The notes: generated by a model from the sequence alone, not told the origin. 64,000 nucleotides of DNA from Glycomyces sambucus (GCF_900102815.1 NZ_FNGF01000006.1:62001-126000), one strand, 5' to 3'. Positions 16,594 to 25,744 are shown, counted from the first letter of the stretch. Translations and numbers: made by a program.

Positions 16594-16935
16594 TCACTCC
16601 GGGGCGCCGCTGAGGGAGAACTCGTTCCCGTCCGGGTCGCGGAACGTCGCGTGCCGGACCCCGTTGGGGTAGGTCTCCTTGACCACCGGCTGGATGCCCG
16701 CGAGGGCGATCCGCTCCAGGCGCATCGCGAAGTCGTCCACGAACAGCGTGTTCAGGGCGTTCCCGGCCCGGTCGGGCCGCAGCTCCACCGCGACCGCGCG
16801 GTGCTCGGCGAGCTCCCACACGGCCTCGGTGTCCCCGGCGAGGAACGACGCCGGGGCGCCGAAGAACCGCGCGTACCACTCCACGGCGGTGTCGAAGTCG
16901 CTCACGGGGACGCCGGCGTACAGGTCTAGGGCCAT
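16594..16935 (-). CDS. VOC (glyoxalase/bleomycin-resistance-like) family protein
   Basis: 113 residues with a single VOC pair of beta-alpha-beta units. YAGVPVSDFDTAVEWYARFFG opens the fold and HATFRDPDGNEFSL closes it, with a terminal glutamate that may bind metal. Such small dimers act in glyoxalase-type, extradiol or antibiotic-binding roles, so no substrate can be named. It converges on the maleylpyruvate-isomerase-like gene. Downstream of the stop lies a 19-base imperfect direct repeat (16561-16579 and 16585-16603). Confidence 0.85.
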   Translation of the reverse strand: MALDLYAGVPVSDFDTAVEWYARFFGAPASFLAGDTEAVWELAEHRAVAVELRPDRAGNALNTLFVDDFAMRLERIALAGIQPVVKETYPNGVRHATFRDPDGNEFSLSGAPE

Positions 16936-17021
16936 CGGTCCATCGTAGGGGCGGCGCCGAACCGGGACCGGCCGGTGCCCCGCGGGCTTACACTGGCGCG
17001 CATGGCGGAAGCGGTGGCGGC

Positions 17022-17771
17022 GTGCCCGGCTGGCTGACCGCGGGCGGGTGGGGGCTCCTCGCCGGGGCGGCCCTGGTGGCCGGCGCGCTCGCCGGCTACC
17101 TGGTCAAGGTGCCGCAGGCGGTGATCGCCGGGATCATGGCGTTCGGCTCCGGCGTGCTCCTGTCGGCCGTGTCCTTCGACCTCATCGCCGACGCGAACGA
17201 GCGGGGCGGCCTCGCGCCGACCGCGTTCGGGGCCGTCGCGGGCGCGCTCGCGTACACCCTGTCGAACGCGGCCCTCGCGCGCCGCGGGGCCCGGCACCGC
17301 AAGCGGTCGGGGCTCCAGCAGGCGGGCGAGGGCGACAGGCCGGGTTCGGGGACGGCGATCGCGCTCGGGGCCCTGCTCGACGGCATCCCCGAGTCGATCG
17401 TCATCGGCACCAGCCTGCTCGGCGGCGGGCCGGTCAGCGCCGCCACCGTCGCGGCCGTGTTCGTCAGCAACGTGCCCGAGGGCCTGTCCAGCGCCGCGGG
17501 CATGCGCCGGGCGGGCCGCGGGCGCGCCTACGTGTTCGGGCTGTGGGCCGCGATCGCGCTCGCGAGCGGGCTCGCCGCGGCCGCGGGCTACGCGTTCCTC
17601 GGGGACGCCCCCGACCCGCTGCTGGCGGCGATCACCGCGCTCGCGGCGGGCGCGATCCTGTCGATGATCGCCGACACGATGATCCCGGAGGCGTTCGAGG
17701 ACGCGCGGCTGTGGACGGGGCTGATCGCGGTCCTCGGCTTCCTGGCCGCGTTCGCGATCGCCCAGTGGTGA
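17022..17771 (+). CDS. ZIP-family metal (zinc) transporter
   Basis: 249 residues with eight or so membrane helices. The two transmembrane metal-site motifs are seen as ALLDGIPESIVIGTSL (helix IV) and FVSNVPEGLSSAA (helix V), where His and Asn/Asp/Glu residues bind the metal in the ZIP family. Here Asp and Asn replace the canonical His. Between helices III and IV a short basic loop (RRGARHRKRSG) is exposed. The product would import or export divalent metal at the membrane. The start is GTG 17022, because an upstream ATG at 17002 is out of frame and stops early. It ends 5 bases from Lsr2 on the other strand. Confidence 0.87.
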   Translation: MPGWLTAGGWGLLAGAALVAGALAGYLVKVPQAVIAGIMAFGSGVLLSAVSFDLIADANERGGLAPTAFGAVAGALAYTLSNAALARRGARHRKRSGLQQAGEGDRPGSGTAIALGALLDGIPESIVIGTSLLGGGPVSAATVAAVFVSNVPEGLSSAAGMRRAGRGRAYVFGLWAAIALASGLAAAAGYAFLGDAPDPLLAAITALAAGAILSMIADTMIPEAFEDARLWTGLIAVLGFLAAFAIAQW

Positions 17772-17775
17772 GGTC

Positions 17776-18123
17776 TTAGGAGTGGGCCTCGTTGTAGCGG
17801 GCGACCACGCCGTCGGGGAGCTTGCCGCGGGCCTTGACGGGGAGGTTCTGCTCCTCGGCCCAGCGGCGGATGTCGCGGTTGCGGTCGCGGTCGTCGCGGG
17901 AGGTGGTGCCCCGGCTCTTGACGGGGAGGGCCTTGCTCGCGTGGTAGCGGCCCAGCTCGGTGCCGAACTCGCGGTAGGCCGTGAGGCGGTCCCGCAGCTC
18001 GTCGGCGTGGGGCTTGGAGAGGTCCACGCTGTAGAGGTACCCGTCGATGCCGAACTCGACCGTTTCGGCCGCTTCGCTCCCGTCGATGTCGTCGAACAAC
18101 GTGACCACGGTCTTCTTCGCCAC
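17776..18123 (-). CDS. lsr2: Lsr2-type nucleoid-associated histone-like protein
   Basis: 115 residues. The N-terminal dimerisation domain (TVVTLFDDIDGSEAAETVEF and DGYLYSVDLSKPHADELRDRL) and the C-terminal DNA-binding domain (DIRRWAEEQNLPVKARGKLP) match Lsr2. Lsr2 bridges AT-rich DNA and silences transferred genes. The usual AT-hook-like RGR is here RGK (KARGKLP). The start is GTG 18123 behind AGGAAGG. The gene stands alone and converges on the ZIP transporter. Confidence 0.95.
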   Translation of the reverse strand: MAKKTVVTLFDDIDGSEAAETVEFGIDGYLYSVDLSKPHADELRDRLTAYREFGTELGRYHASKALPVKSRGTTSRDDRDRNRDIRRWAEEQNLPVKARGKLPDGVVARYNEAHS

Positions 18124-18282
18124 TGCGTCGCCTTCCTAACAGGATTATGACCATCGCGCACTCCGGTCGCGACGGCCGGTGAACGGCGACGCGGCAACGA
18201 GTGCGGGAGAAGTGCTGATGCTCATTGGAGAGCAGCAGTTCCGCACATACTAGCGAAACCGTTTCCCGCCGGAGCTGACGCA

Positions 18283-18301
18283 GGGGCCCGTTTCGGCCCC
18301 C
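18283..18301 (-). terminator. Hairpin downstream of the ferredoxin gene
   Basis: GGGGCC and GGCCCC arms around CGTTTC, followed by more C on the plus strand. This is a compact GC hairpin just beyond the ferredoxin stop (18306), on the minus-strand direction. Confidence 0.55.
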
Positions 18302-18305
18302 GGCG

Positions 18306-18497
18306 CTACGCGAAGCCGAGCGCCGCTGCGGGGCAGAGCTGGACGGCGTCGGCGACCTCGCCGGCGTCGTCGGCGGCCTCGTCGGCCAGGAGCAGCACGA
18401 GGCCGTCCTCGTCGTCCTGGTCGAAGTAGGCGGGCGCGGTGAGCGCGCACATGCCCGACCCGGCGCAGCGCTCGCGGTCGGCGACGATCTTCACCAT
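18306..18497 (-). CDS. Ferredoxin, [3Fe-4S] type
   Basis: 63 residues with the cluster motif RCAGSGMCALTAPAYFDQDD and the late QLCPAAALGF. This gives C-x5-C and a separate CP cysteine, three ligands as in the single [3Fe-4S] ferredoxins that pass electrons to cytochrome P450s. No P450 gene is near in this window, so its partner is elsewhere. The ATG at 18497 lies next to an AT-rich palindromic segment (18520-18542) that may be an operator. Confidence 0.92.
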   Translation of the reverse strand: MVKIVADRERCAGSGMCALTAPAYFDQDDEDGLVLLLADEAADDAGEVADAVQLCPAAALGFA

Positions 18498-18519
18498 GGC
18501 AGGCCCCGTTCCGCAACTT

Positions 18520-18542
18520 GTATATTCATACTATACGTATAC
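18520..18542. promoter_or_regulatory. AT-rich palindromic site upstream of ferredoxin
   Basis: A 23-base AT-rich stretch in otherwise GC-rich DNA, beginning and ending GTATA/TATAC, contains the perfect palindrome TATACGTATA (18532-18541). The low G+C and symmetry suggest a promoter with a regulator site for the ferredoxin gene. No regulator gene is adjacent. Confidence 0.5.
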
Positions 18543-18595
18543 CACGTCGCGGCCGTTCACTCCAGTCCCGGACCGCTTGCGGCCCAATACAGGCG

Positions 18596-19690
18596 CTAGA
18601 CCGGCAGCGTGAGGACCGTCCGCCAGCCGCCGTCCGGCGTCGGGTCCCAGGTCAGGGTCCCGCCGAGCAGCGCGGCCCGCTGGTGCAGGCCGAGCAGGCC
18701 GTGGCGGGAGCTCGGGAGCGGGACCGCCGTGCGGGTCGGGGCCGTGTTCGTGATCGCCACCGTGATCCCGGTGCCGGTGCGCGCCAGCGAGACCGCGGCG
18801 CGGGCGCCCGGGGCGTGCTTGCGCACGTTCGTCAGCGACTCCTGCACGGTCCGGTAGATCGCCCGCTCCTTCGGCGGGTCGAGGTCCGGCAGGTCCCCCA
18901 CTCGCAGCTCGGCCTCGATCCCGCTGGCGCCCAGCAGGTCCCCCAGCTGCGCGAGGGTCGGCTGCGGCGAGAGCTCGGTCGGGCCCCCGCCGCCGGCGCG
19001 GAGCACGTTCACCATGTGCCGCAGCTCGTCCAGGGTCCGCACGCTCAGCTTCCGGATGGTCCCGGCCGCCTCCTTCGCCTCCGGGTCGGCCGTGCTCACC
19101 TGGAGCGCCCCGGCCCGGACCGCGATCAGGCTGACCTGGTGCGACACCACGTCGTGCATCTCCCGCGCGAGCTGCGCGCGCTCCTCGGCGAGGACCTTCT
19201 GCGTCGCCATCAGCTGCTCGTGCTCGCGGGCCTCGGTGATCTCCGCGAGCCGCGCCGACAGCTCCCGGCGGACCTGCACGATCTGCCCCAGGAACGCCGC
19301 CGCCGCGGCCGGCGCCAGCGCGTACGCGATGCTCGCCAGCCACCACGAGTCCGCGAAGAGCATCGCCGGGCCCGAGCCGATCGGCCAGATCATGCACGCC
19401 GCCAGCACCAGCGAGCACACCGCGAGGAACCAGCGCCGGTGCGAGACCACCGCGAGCGTGTACAGGGCGATGAGCGGCGCCGCCGACTCCCCGTTGAAGT
19501 ACGCCGTGGGCAGCGTCAGCACGAACACCGCGAGCGGGAAGCGCCGCCGCACCGCCAGCGCGGCCACGCCGAGCGCGCTCAGCCACAGCTCCCAGGACGG
19601 CTCGGGCCACCAGAACATGAACCAGAGGTCGGCGCCCGCCACGACCACGAGCGCCGCGTCCGTCGCCCAGGGGCGCCAGAACCGCCTCAC
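18596..19690 (-). CDS. Two-component sensor histidine kinase (HisKA_3)
   Basis: 364 residues. Four or five N-terminal transmembrane helices (to about residue 145) are followed by a coiled linker. The phospho-acceptor histidine lies in QLAREMHDVVSHQVSLIAVRAG. The ATPase part has YRTVQESLTNVRKHAPGA (N box) and RHGLLGLHQRAALLGGTL (G box). It is distinct in sequence from the kinase at 8724. The ATG at 19690 overlaps the response regulator's stop (ATGA), so it is the second gene of that operon. The signal is unknown. Confidence 0.93.
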   Translation of the reverse strand: MRRFWRPWATDAALVVVAGADLWFMFWWPEPSWELWLSALGVAALAVRRRFPLAVFVLTLPTAYFNGESAAPLIALYTLAVVSHRRWFLAVCSLVLAACMIWPIGSGPAMLFADSWWLASIAYALAPAAAAAFLGQIVQVRRELSARLAEITEAREHEQLMATQKVLAEERAQLAREMHDVVSHQVSLIAVRAGALQVSTADPEAKEAAGTIRKLSVRTLDELRHMVNVLRAGGGGPTELSPQPTLAQLGDLLGASGIEAELRVGDLPDLDPPKERAIYRTVQESLTNVRKHAPGARAAVSLARTGTGITVAITNTAPTRTAVPLPSSRHGLLGLHQRAALLGGTLTWDPTPDGGWRTVLTLPV

Positions 19691-20331
19691 CGGTCGCCCC
19701 GCAGCAGCCCGGCCCGCTCGGCGACGAGTGCGGCCTGGACCCGGCCGGTGACCTTGAGCTTGGTGAGGATCGCGCTCACGTGGTCCTTCACGGTGCCGAC
19801 CCCGAGGTACAGGCGGGCCGCGATGTCGCCGTTGGAGAGCCCGTCGGCGAGGAGCACCAGGATCTCGCGCTCGCGGGCGCTCAGCCGGTCGACGGCCGTG
19901 CTCGACCGGATGCGGCCCGCGAGGTAGCCGTCGACGACGGTGGAGGTGACCTTCGGGGAGAGCACCACGCCGTCGGCGGCGAGGGTGCGGACCTGGAGCG
20001 CCAGGTGCTCGGGGTCGGTGTCCTTGAGCAGGAACCCGGCCGCGCCCATGCGCAGGGCCGCGGCCACGTACTCGTCGGTGTCGAACGTCGTCAGCATCGC
20101 GACCACCGGCGGGCTCGGGAGCGCGCGGAGGCGTTCGAGGACGGTGAGGCCGTCCACGTCCGGCATGCGGATGTCGAGCAGGACCACGTCGGGGTGGAGC
20201 CGCCCGGTCTCGGCGAGGGCCTGGCGGCCCGAGACCGCGGCGACCACCTCGATGTCGCCGGCCGCGTTGAGGATGTGCTGGAACCCCGTGCGGATGAGGG
20301 CTTCGTCGTCGACGACCAGGACCCGGATCAT
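19687..20331 (-). CDS. NarL/LuxR-family response regulator
   Basis: 214 residues. The receiver domain has VVDDEALIRTGF, the phospho-acceptor in VVLLDIRMPDVDG, and LTTFDTDEYV and GAAGFLLKDTDPE. The C-terminal LuxR-type helix-turn-helix is LSAREREILVLLADGLSNGD and LYLGVGTVKDHVSAILTKL. The start is ATG 20331, with AGGAGGCCGC immediately upstream. Frames reaching up to 20694 have no good site and run through non-coding bases. It is first in an operon with the kinase. Confidence 0.94.
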   Translation of the reverse strand: MIRVLVVDDEALIRTGFQHILNAAGDIEVVAAVSGRQALAETGRLHPDVVLLDIRMPDVDGLTVLERLRALPSPPVVAMLTTFDTDEYVAAALRMGAAGFLLKDTDPEHLALQVRTLAADGVVLSPKVTSTVVDGYLAGRIRSSTAVDRLSAREREILVLLADGLSNGDIAARLYLGVGTVKDHVSAILTKLKVTGRVQAALVAERAGLLRGDR

Positions 20332-20566
20332 GCGGCCTCCTCTCGATTGGCGCTCACGATTCGTAGCACGCCGCCGCCACTCCCCGCCGCCCGGAGGCGG
20401 CCGGACTGTGGGCGTCCTCGCAGGTCGGCGGCTTCGGCGGGCGTGGATTCCCGCCGATCGGCGGGTGCGGAACGGCCGGGCGGCGGGAGGGTTGCGTCCC
20501 GGCGGCGGGACGCGACCGGCGCACCGCCGGATGGGAACGGCCCGGGGCCCGCCGCACCTTGGAGCC

Positions 20567-21874
20567 ATGACCGACACCGTCGCCCTCAGACCGCGCGATC
20601 CCGCGCTCGCCGGACCGCCCTCGCGCCCCGAGCCCAGCGGCACCGGCCGCGTCCTCGGCCTCGACGCCGCCCGCGCCGTCGCCGTCTTCGGCATGTACTA
20701 CTCGCACGTCGGCCCGTGGGCCGACGAGACCGGGACCTGGAAGTCCTTCCTCATGGACCTCCCGCACGGGCGGTCCTCGGCGCTGTTCGCGACCCTCGCC
20801 GGGCTCTCGCTCGTGCTCATCGCGGGCGGCCCGCGGCCGAAGACCGGGCGGCCGCTGCGCCAGGCGGTGGTCCGGATCGCGATCCGCGCGGTCCTGCTGC
20901 TGGCCCTCGGGACCTGGCTGACCTCGCTGGGCACCTCGATCGCGGTGATCCTGGCGTTCTACGGCCTGTACTTCCTGCTCGCGCTCCCGTTCGTGAAGCT
21001 CCGGGCCCGCACGCTCGCGATCCTCGCGGCGGCCGTGGGACTCGGCGGGCCGCTGCTCGTGCAGTGGGTGTGGACGGCCGACACGGCGTGGACGGCGGGC
21101 TTCGACGCCCGCGACCCGCTCGTCCAGTGGGGCGGGGACGGCCTGCTCTCGCTGGCGCTCAACGGGACCTACCCGGCGGTCGCGTGGATGGCGTACCTGT
21201 TCGCGGGCATGGCCCTGGGCCGCCTCGACCTGGGCCGCAAGGCGGTCCGGGTGCGCCTGGCGGTCGTCGGCCCCGCACTGGGGCTCCTCGGCTACGGCGG
21301 CGCCTGGCTCGTCGCGAAGCTGCTGCCCGCGCCGGTGGAACCGGACTACACCGCGTTCGACGAGGCGTGGTCGAAGGCCCTCGCGGGCACCGACTCGCTC
21401 AACTGGACCGAGGAGCAGTGGAAGGCGTTCGACACCGAGCACGCCTCGATCTACGACAAGCTCCCCGACCAGGCCGCCGGCTTCGACTGGACCGCCCTCG
21501 CCGCCGCGTCCCCGCACTCGGGCACCCCGTTCGAGCTCGCCGGGAACATCGGCGTCGCGATCACCCTCATCACGGGCCTCGTGGCCCTGCTCGGCCACTG
21601 CGGCCGAGTGAGCGTCTGGGCCCGCCGCGTCCTGTACCCGCTCACCGCGGTCGGCGCGATGTCCCTGACCGCGTACGTCGGCCACATCGCCGCCGTCTGG
21701 TTCCTCGTCGACCACCCCGCGAACGGGGTCGGCTACGTGACCGGCTGGCGCATGTGGGCCGTGTTCGTCGCGGGCGCGATGCTCTTCGCCGTCGTCTGGA
21801 AGCCCCTCCTCAAGCGCGGCCCCCTCGAATGGCTCATGACCCTCGCCACCAAGCCCGCGAAGTACGTGAAGTAG
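20567..21874 (+). CDS. Membrane protein, heparan-alpha-glucosaminide N-acetyltransferase/DUF418-like
   Basis: 435 residues with about ten transmembrane segments. The conserved start LGLDAARAVAVFGMYYSHVG is the DUF1624/HGSNAT-type motif, and the C-terminal half (AVGAMSLTAYVGHIAAVWFLV) matches the DUF418 pattern. The family includes acyl-CoA-dependent transmembrane acetyltransferases, so acylation of a surface or cytosolic acceptor across the membrane is a plausible role. Substrates are unknown. An extra outer loop near residues 255-310 is rich in Trp and Asp. The start is ATG 20567 after GGAG. Confidence 0.82.
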   Translation: MTDTVALRPRDPALAGPPSRPEPSGTGRVLGLDAARAVAVFGMYYSHVGPWADETGTWKSFLMDLPHGRSSALFATLAGLSLVLIAGGPRPKTGRPLRQAVVRIAIRAVLLLALGTWLTSLGTSIAVILAFYGLYFLLALPFVKLRARTLAILAAAVGLGGPLLVQWVWTADTAWTAGFDARDPLVQWGGDGLLSLALNGTYPAVAWMAYLFAGMALGRLDLGRKAVRVRLAVVGPALGLLGYGGAWLVAKLLPAPVEPDYTAFDEAWSKALAGTDSLNWTEEQWKAFDTEHASIYDKLPDQAAGFDWTALAAASPHSGTPFELAGNIGVAITLITGLVALLGHCGRVSVWARRVLYPLTAVGAMSLTAYVGHIAAVWFLVDHPANGVGYVTGWRMWAVFVAGAMLFAVVWKPLLKRGPLEWLMTLATKPAKYVK

Positions 21875-21897
21875 GACGAGGCGGCGGGCGCCGCACC

Positions 21898-22251
21898 TCA
21901 GTCGGTGGGCTTCGGGTGGCCGGTACCGGCGTAGACGAGCCACACGGTCCGCGAGCCGTCGTCGATGAGGTACCAGAGCCGCCCGCCGCCGGTCACCTCG
22001 TACTGCCAGCGCTCGCAGGCGACGCCCTTCCAGACCCCTTCGCCGAGTTCGCCTTTCAGCCGGTGCTGCCGGGACGGGTTCGCCCGCGACCGGGGGTCGG
22101 CGCGGAGGTCGTCCCAGGCGCGGCGCAGATTGCCGCTCGCTTGGCGCTCCAGGTCGGACCAGCCTTTGACGGCGGCCGCATCCGCGAACCGCAGGTCGAA
22201 CTCGTGCTCGGCGGGCGGCGGGGCTACGCGGTCCCCGCGCTTCGGGCTCAA
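21898..22251 (-). CDS. Toxin of a type II toxin-antitoxin pair (RelE/ParE-like fold)
   Basis: 117 residues from TTG 22251, whose first bases overlap the antitoxin's stop as TTGA. The start gives an MSPKRGDRVAPPP opening that I recall from actinobacterial toxins of this group. The core is FADAAAVKGWSDLERQA, LRRAWDDLRADPRSRANPSR, QHRLKG, and WQYEVTGGGRLWYLIDDGSR, ending YAGTGHPKPTD, with basic and aromatic residues spaced as in RelE-like mRNA interferases. The antitoxin-first order fits. Toxicity and mechanism are inferred from the family. Confidence 0.78.
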   Translation of the reverse strand: MSPKRGDRVAPPPAEHEFDLRFADAAAVKGWSDLERQASGNLRRAWDDLRADPRSRANPSRQHRLKGELGEGVWKGVACERWQYEVTGGGRLWYLIDDGSRTVWLVYAGTGHPKPTD

Positions 22252-22721
22252 GCGGCCGCCCCCGGCTCGGGGACCGGGCCGAGGTCGCCGGACGGATCGG
22301 CCGTGATCTGCCGGTACGTCTCGGGGTCGGCGTAGATCTCGGCGGAGTGGCGCCACTGCTCCAGCAGAACGGCGATCGGCCCGAGGTTGCGCAGCGAGGC
22401 GGAGCCCTGTGCGACTTCGATGAGCTCGGACAGCAGCAGGTCGCGGTCGTGTTCGGGCAGGAAGGCGGACCACGGCAGCGCCTCCGGCAGGACCTGCCGG
22501 ATCAGGTCGCACTCGCCCGCCCGCGCGAGGCCGGCGAGCAGCCGGGAGGTGAAGTCGATGACCGTGGCGTCGCGATCGTTCTGGTCCGCCCGGACCAGGG
22601 CGAGGTCGGCCGCGCCGCGCCTGCGCAGCCGGATCGCGCGCACGGCGTCGAGTCGCGCCGCGATGGCCGCGGGGTGGTGGAGGAAATCGGAGAAGGGCAT
22701 CTCCTCGAAGAGCGCTGACAT
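22248..22721 (-). CDS. Antitoxin of a type II toxin-antitoxin pair
   Basis: 157 residues, starting at ATG 22721, three bases below a perfect 18-base palindrome that covers its ribosome site. The N-terminal part (MPFSDFLHHPAAIAARLDAV, LRRRGAADLALVR) looks like a Phd/YefM-type antitoxin DNA-binding segment. The rest is helical (IVQVLPEALPW-like DLIRQVLPEALPW, LLLSELIEVAQGSASLRNLG, IAVLLEQWRHSAEIY), and it ends PEPGAAA. It overlaps the toxin gene (TTGA). The TA role rests on gene order, overlap, palindrome and recall of the toxin family. Confidence 0.72.
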   Translation of the reverse strand: MSALFEEMPFSDFLHHPAAIAARLDAVRAIRLRRRGAADLALVRADQNDRDATVIDFTSRLLAGLARAGECDLIRQVLPEALPWSAFLPEHDRDLLLSELIEVAQGSASLRNLGPIAVLLEQWRHSAEIYADPETYRQITADPSGDLGPVPEPGAAA

Positions 22722-22723
22722 AC

Positions 22724-22741
22724 TTCCACGGTACCGTGGAA
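22724..22741. promoter_or_regulatory. Perfect 18-base palindrome, probable autoregulatory operator of the toxin-antitoxin operon
   Basis: TTCCACGGTACCGTGGAA is exactly its own reverse complement and begins 3 bases upstream of the antitoxin ATG. Its right half reads GGAA on the minus strand and would also serve as the Shine-Dalgarno. Type II antitoxins commonly bind such a palindrome at their own promoter. Confidence 0.75.
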
Positions 22742-22809
22742 CTCGGCCGGTCCCCACTCCGATCTCGTGATCGACCGCTTTGCACTAGGGCGGGCGGAGC
22801 GCGGGTCGC

Positions 22810-23700
22810 TCAGTCCGCGTGGGTGCGGGCCGCGGCGATGAAGTCGGCCAAGGGGGCCGGGAGCGGGTGCCGTTTGGGCCAGACCAGGGCCACGGTGCTC
22901 GGTTCGACGCCGTCGAGGTCGCGGTAGGCGATGTCGGGGCGGGCGTAGTAGCGGGCGGCGCTCACGGGGGCGAGGGCGATGCCGTCGCCGTTGGCGATGG
23001 CGGTGAGCCAGTCGTCGGGGTGCTCGGTGACCGCGCCGACCCGCACCTCGCGGCCGCCGCGGGCGTCGGCCGCGACCCAGTGGTCGCGGAAGGCCCCCGC
23101 GGCGTCGGGTGCGGCGACGAACGGCTCGTCGAGCAGGTCGGCGAAGCGCAGGGACTCGCGCCGCGCCAGCGGGTGGCCGGCGGCCATGGCGACGCAGCGC
23201 GGCTCGGTGAGCAGGGCGAGGGACGCGAACTCGTCCTGGCGGGGGAACGGCAGCCGCAGGAACGCGGCGTCGACCTCGCCGGAGACGAGCGCGGCGATGG
23301 GGTCGCCCCAGCTCGCCTGGCGCAGCTCGACCCGCCAGCCGGGCCGGCGCTCGCGGAAGTCGGCGATGATCGGCTGGGTCTTCTCGTTGGCGGCGCTGGC
23401 GAGGAAGCTGACGCGGAGCACCTGGGACGCTTCGGCTTCGGCGGCGCGCACCGCGCGGCGGGCGCCGTCCCAGGCGTCGAGGACGGCCGGGACGGCGGCG
23501 GCCAGCGCCTCGCCGGGACCGGTGAGGGCCATGCCGTGCTTGGAACGAGTGAAGAGCCGGGTGCCGAGGCGGTCTTCGAGCTGCCGGATCTGCTTGGTGA
23601 GCGCGGGCTGGGAGACGAAGAGGCGTTCGGCCGCGCGCGAGAGGTTGCCCTCCTCGGCGACGGTCCGGAAGTACCGCAGCAACCGCGTGTCGACATCCAT
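22810..23700 (-). CDS. LysR-family transcriptional regulator
   Basis: 296 residues. The N-terminal winged helix-turn-helix is clear (LLRYFRTVAEEGNLSRAAER, LFVSQPALTKQIRQLEDRLG, LFTRSKHGMALTGPGE). The C-terminal type 2 periplasmic-binding-like effector domain follows, starting at ASQVLRVSFLASAANEKTQP. It is divergent from the DoxX gene and carries a 15-base palindrome across its own start codon, suggesting autoregulation. The effector is unknown. Confidence 0.94.
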   Translation of the reverse strand: MDVDTRLLRYFRTVAEEGNLSRAAERLFVSQPALTKQIRQLEDRLGTRLFTRSKHGMALTGPGEALAAAVPAVLDAWDGARRAVRAAEAEASQVLRVSFLASAANEKTQPIIADFRERRPGWRVELRQASWGDPIAALVSGEVDAAFLRLPFPRQDEFASLALLTEPRCVAMAAGHPLARRESLRFADLLDEPFVAAPDAAGAFRDHWVAADARGGREVRVGAVTEHPDDWLTAIANGDGIALAPVSAARYYARPDIAYRDLDGVEPSTVALVWPKRHPLPAPLADFIAAARTHAD

Positions 23701-23713
23701 AACCTCAGGTTAT
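23699..23713. promoter_or_regulatory. Palindrome ATAACCT-c-AGGTTAT at the LysR/DoxX divergent promoter
   Basis: A perfect 15-base dyad begins in the LysR start codon itself and extends into the 100-base space to the DoxX ATG (23801). LysR proteins bind such T-N11-A-type dyads, so this is the probable regulator-binding site for both directions. Confidence 0.6.
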
Positions 23714-23800
23714 AGATACAGGTATTGGACGGGTGCGGGGATCGGCCGGAGACTGGGAGCGTCCCGGCGCCCGCCGGGCGGGAACCGGAGGACCGCCGCG

Positions 23801-24148
23801 ATGTTCGTCGCCCTTGTGATCGTCACCCTGATCGCCGTCGCCGCCAACGCGGTCGAGTCGGTCGCGAACTTCGCGGGCGCGGCCTGGGTGAAGGCGAACT
23901 CGCGGGCGGTGGGGGTGCCAGACCCGTGGCTGCCGTTCCTGGGCGTCGTCAAGGGCGCGGCGGCGCTCGGGCTCGCGGCCGGATTGTTCTGGCGGCCCTT
24001 GGGGATCGCGGCCGCGGTCGGACTGGTGGTGTTCTTCGTGCTGGCGACGGCGCTCCACGTCAGGGAGCGCGTGTTCCACAACTTGCACGGCCCCTTGCTG
24101 TTCCTGGCGTTGAGCGTCGCGGTGCTGTGGCTGATGCTCAGCGCCTGA
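23801..24148 (+). CDS. DoxX family membrane protein
   Basis: 115 residues with four hydrophobic segments (FVALVIVTLIAVAANAVESVA, FLGVVKGAAALGLAAGLF, LGIAAAVGLVVFFVLATALHV, GPLLFLALSVAVLWLML). The layout and the loop motif VPDPWLPFLGVVKGAAALGL fit small DoxX-like/DUF4267-type membrane proteins. The ATG at 23801 follows GGAGGACCGCCGCG. The divergent LysR gene is its likely regulator. Function is not established. Confidence 0.8.
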   Translation: MFVALVIVTLIAVAANAVESVANFAGAAWVKANSRAVGVPDPWLPFLGVVKGAAALGLAAGLFWRPLGIAAAVGLVVFFVLATALHVRERVFHNLHGPLLFLALSVAVLWLMLSA

Positions 24149-24154
24149 ACGGCA

Positions 24155-24188
24155 GTCGGCGGGGCCCTCCGGAGAGGACCCCGCCGAC
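24155..24188. terminator. Bidirectional hairpin terminator
   Basis: GTCGGCGGGG pairs with CCCCGCCGAC, and inside it CCTC pairs with GAGG around CGGA, with one bulged pair. The stem lies between the convergent DoxX and chitinase genes. Confidence 0.85.
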
Positions 24189-24210
24189 CGGCCGGGTCAG
24201 CGATGCGGGT

Positions 24211-25671
<1,461 letters not shown>

Positions 25672-25693
25672 TGTTCCTCCCAAAGGTAAAGAG

Positions 25694-25744
25694 ACTTAAC
25701 TGATAAGTATCTTTATTTTTATGGGAGGGCCTCGCGAAAGTCAA
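25694..25744 (-). promoter_or_regulatory. Chitinase promoter with operator-like dyad
   Basis: On the minus strand TTGACT (25739-25744) and TAAAAA (25716-25721) are spaced by 17 bases, a sigma-70-like -35/-10 pair in otherwise AT-rich DNA. A dyad ACTTA-actga-TAAGT (25694-25708) lies between the -10 box and the ribosome site. The -35 box overlaps the end of the CorA frame. No copy of the classic Streptomyces chitinase direct repeat was noticed. Confidence 0.6.
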
